From Flavobacteriales bacterium (GTDB lineage: Bacteria > Bacteroidota > Bacteroidia > Flavobacteriales_D > Sanyastnellaceae): 51,924 nucleotides of DNA. The stretch spans positions 1-51,924 of the forward strand of contig CANGTU010000018.1 in the NCBI GenBank assembly GCA_947456965.1, written 5' to 3'. Made by a program: the position numbers and the translations under genes. The notes under the pieces were generated by a model. The model ran no database searches, had not been told where the DNA came from, and was given only the letters and a program-made list of their open reading frames with translations. This document shows positions 50,264 through 51,924 of this stretch, piece after piece. The stretch's first letter is position 1. Each line of letters opens with the position of its first letter.

Positions 50264-51472
50264 ATGCGCTTTATTCTCATCACATCGCTTTCTCTGGTTT
50301 CGGTTTACACATTGGCCCAAACCTCCGTGCTTTTTCTGGGTAATTCATACACCGCATTCAATAACCTGCCTCAGATTACCACAGATGTCGCGGCTTCCGC
50401 AGGGTTTGAAATGACCACCGGGGCCAATACACCGGGTGGCTTTACCCTGAGTGGCCATTCCAGTAATGCCACGTCGCAGCAGCTGATCGCCGAGGGCACC
50501 TGGGATTACGTGGTGCTTCAGGAACAGAGTCAAATGCCGTCGTTTCCCATCTGGCAGGTCGAAACAGAGTGTTTTCCCTTTGCTCAGTCGCTTAATGCAC
50601 TTATTCTCGATGCCAATCCTTGTGCAGAGACCGTTTTTTATATGACCTGGGGGCGGGAGAATGGTGATGCTCAGAATTGTCCAAACTGGCCTCCCGTGTG
50701 CACCTACGAGGGCATGGATGACTTGCTGTATGAGCGCTACAACCAGATGGCTGGTGACAACGAAGGAATAGTGTCTCCCGTTGGCCGCGTATGGCGTTAC
50801 TTGCGTGAGAATGCTCCGCAGGTGGACCTGTATTCTCCGGATGGCAGTCATCCGAGTTATGCGGGAAGCTATGCCGCTGCCGTTACGTTTTTCTGTGTCA
50901 TCATGAGGGCGGATCCTGCGCTGGTTACATTCGATGGGGCATTATCAGCTGCGGATGCTGAGACCATCCGGAATGCTGTGCAACTCGTTGTATTCAACAA
51001 CCTCGCCCAGTGGCTGGTGGGCCTCTATGACCCCATGGCCTCTTTCACGTATCAGCCTGTTTCGTCTACGCAAATCCAATGCACGAGCACTTCGGTGAAT
51101 GCAGAGGGTGCGGTGTTTCAGTGGAGCAGTGATGCCGCAGAAGCGAGTGGGGAAGTCGTGACTCTCGATTTTCCAGGCCCGGGTTCCTATGATGTGACAC
51201 TCACCATCACTACGCCTTGCTCGTCCAGTATTATCACCCAAGAGGTCGTGGTGGGCGAAGTCGGTATCCGCACACCTGTCCATGAGGTGGTTGTGGTTTA
51301 TCCTAATCCATCATCCGGAGTGGTCAATATCCGTCGCCCGGATTCGTGGCGTGGCGTTCCAATCCGAATCACCGATGCTAGTGGCAGAGTGATTGCTGAG
51401 ACCATGGACGACTCGATTTTCCTTTCTCCGGGAGTTTATTCGGTGGGAGGTGTGCGGGTTGTGGTGGAGTGA
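50264..51472 (+). CDS. SGNH-type hydrolase with PKD-like region and T9SS type A sorting tail
   Basis: 402 residues from ATG 50264 (MRFILITSLSLVSVYTLAQ signal peptide; the upstream open frame to 50228 adds residues unlike a signal). The catalytic domain shows GNSYT (26-30, nucleophile Ser28), DYVVLQEQSQ, a TWGREN block and DGSHP (Asp193, His196), matching SGNH/DUF4886-type esterases. A PKD/beta-sandwich region follows (about 265-325, DFPGPGSYDVTLTIT). The T9SS type A tail is the last about 75 residues (VYPNPSSGVVNI, ITDASGRVIAE, LSPGVYSV). It is exported to the cell surface or medium. The substrate is unknown. Confidence 0.88.
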   Translation: MRFILITSLSLVSVYTLAQTSVLFLGNSYTAFNNLPQITTDVAASAGFEMTTGANTPGGFTLSGHSSNATSQQLIAEGTWDYVVLQEQSQMPSFPIWQVETECFPFAQSLNALILDANPCAETVFYMTWGRENGDAQNCPNWPPVCTYEGMDDLLYERYNQMAGDNEGIVSPVGRVWRYLRENAPQVDLYSPDGSHPSYAGSYAAAVTFFCVIMRADPALVTFDGALSAADAETIRNAVQLVVFNNLAQWLVGLYDPMASFTYQPVSSTQIQCTSTSVNAEGAVFQWSSDAAEASGEVVTLDFPGPGSYDVTLTITTPCSSSIITQEVVVGEVGIRTPVHEVVVVYPNPSSGVVNIRRPDSWRGVPIRITDASGRVIAETMDDSIFLSPGVYSVGGVRVVVE

Positions 51473-51520
51473 GTATTTTCTCTCCATTTCTTCTGAGTGA
51501 TGAGCCTGAGCCGTTTTGAC

Positions 51521-51620
51521 GGATGCAGGAGGGCGAGGCATCCTGCCCGGAGGTTTCAGGTTGTTCAGGTAAATGGGTTGTATGCATCCATGTGCGTTGT
51601 GAATAATGAATGGATGCAGG
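51521..51620. repeat. Repeated GGATGCA sites upstream of the GGGP synthase gene
   Basis: GGATGCAGG occurs at 51521-51529 and again at 51612-51620. A reversed copy, TGCATCCAT (51583-51591), forms a perfect 9-bp inverted repeat with ATGGATGCA (51610-51618). The 204-nt region between 51473 and 51676 otherwise has no gene. Confidence 0.4.
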
Positions 51621-51663
51621 TATAACCTATGCCCGCACTATCGTGACCCTGAATGCCCCCTGT

Positions 51664-51671
51664 TATCTTTG
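51664..51671 (+). promoter_or_regulatory. -7 element of the GGGP synthase gene
   Basis: TATCTTTG is an exact TAnnTTTG match ending 5 nt before the ATG at 51677, again predicting a nearly leaderless transcript. No -33 TTG is apparent. Confidence 0.6.
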
Positions 51672-51676
51672 CCCTT

Positions 51677-51924
51677 ATGCCGGTCCTTTCTCTCCTCCGC
51701 CAGGCCAGATCCAATGGCCGGAAACTGCTGGCCGTGCTCGTGGATCCCGACCAGCCGGAAGGGGTATCATCCGGTGCACTGGACGAGCTGGTTCGTGCGG
51801 CTGGTGTAGACATTGTGCTGGTGGGCGGAAGTCTCCTCACCGATGATCGCTTCCACGAAACAGTGAAACAGGTGAAGAATGTTGTACCGGTTCCCGTAGT
51901 GCTTTTTCCGGGTAGCGTGGCTCA
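51677..51924 (+). CDS. Geranylgeranylglyceryl phosphate synthase family protein (PcrB-like), 5' part only
   Basis: 82 codons to the right edge of the window. The N-terminus matches the GGGP/HepGP synthase TIM barrel: KLLAVLVDPDQPE, DIVLVGGSLLTDDRF and PVVLFPGSV (phosphate and glycerol-1-phosphate binding loops). In Bacteroidota these group II enzymes transfer prenyl groups to glycerol-1-phosphate. The true C-terminus and active-site Asp/Glu set downstream cannot be seen. Confidence 0.85.
   Translation, partial: MPVLSLLRQARSNGRKLLAVLVDPDQPEGVSSGALDELVRAAGVDIVLVGGSLLTDDRFHETVKQVKNVVPVPVVLFPGSVA

Noticed and set aside
1-51924. CRISPR array, tRNA, rRNA, transposase or prophage
   Set aside because: I looked for repeated spacers, cloverleaf-like segments in the gaps and transposase or phage-type products and saw none. 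A tRNA or Infernal scan would be decisive; any hit would overturn this.

Overview
This 51.9-kb window is a chromosomal segment of a Bacteroidota bacterium, probably Flavobacteriales-like, although family rank cannot be fixed from here. Support comes from a carboxypeptidase-regulatory TonB-dependent receptor paired with a secreted partner, type IX secretion (T9SS) cargo domains of both type A and type B, a PorP/SprF protein, a RemB-like outer-membrane protein, an OstA-like protein, a long FtsZ, a PcrB/GGGP synthase, and TAnnTTTG promoter elements. The DNA is moderately GC-rich. An aerobic lifestyle is indicated by haem-copper oxidase genes and an O2-dependent kynurenine monooxygenase. I see no rRNA, tRNA, CRISPR array, insertion sequence or prophage; the content reads as core genome plus lineage-specific envelope genes.

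Layout. 1-6218 (minus): a TonB-dependent receptor and a downstream secreted protein that runs off the left edge. 6434-11366 (minus): a four-gene operon of a CPA2 cation/H+ antiporter, a DUF255 thioredoxin-like protein and two small exported proteins, closed by a terminator hairpin. 11480-18499: housekeeping genes glyA, purA-ostA-like, fur and relA/spoT. 18564-20084: a RemB-like outer-membrane protein. 20331-25747 (plus): haem O synthase, two subunit III genes, subunit IV, two SCO proteins (one without copper ligands), DUF420 and a small CxxC membrane protein. This is a cytochrome oxidase assembly block without subunits I and II. 25826-32388 (plus): an OmpA protein, a TolC/MacA-type export pair, tsaB, a degenerate Rieske-like lipoprotein, further exported proteins and methylmalonyl-CoA epimerase. 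32399-38221 (minus): an envelope protein, kmo, a trans-sulfuration PLP enzyme, a flippase-like membrane protein and a radical SAM/SPASM enzyme. 38268-46245 (plus): a DUF5686 protein, a DUF3109 Cys-rich protein, and a four-gene T9SS cassette (exported protein, type B CTD protein, PorP/SprF, PD40-OmpA). 46226-51924: a small membrane protein, DUF72, ftsZ, a QueD-like protein, a T9SS-targeted SGNH hydrolase and the start of a GGGP synthase.

The most unusual structure is regulatory. At least five genes have an exact TAnnTTTG -7 element ending only 4-6 nt before the start codon, which predicts leaderless or nearly leaderless transcripts. One of these, before the TolC gene, abuts a 16-bp dyad that looks like an operator. 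Another promoter pair, between the radical SAM and DUF5686 genes, is itself an inverted repeat. The most interesting protein features are two redox-fold proteins that have lost their metal ligands (an SCO paralogue and a Rieske-like lipoprotein), a His-rich insert in one cytochrome oxidase subunit III, and the compact type B T9SS cassette.
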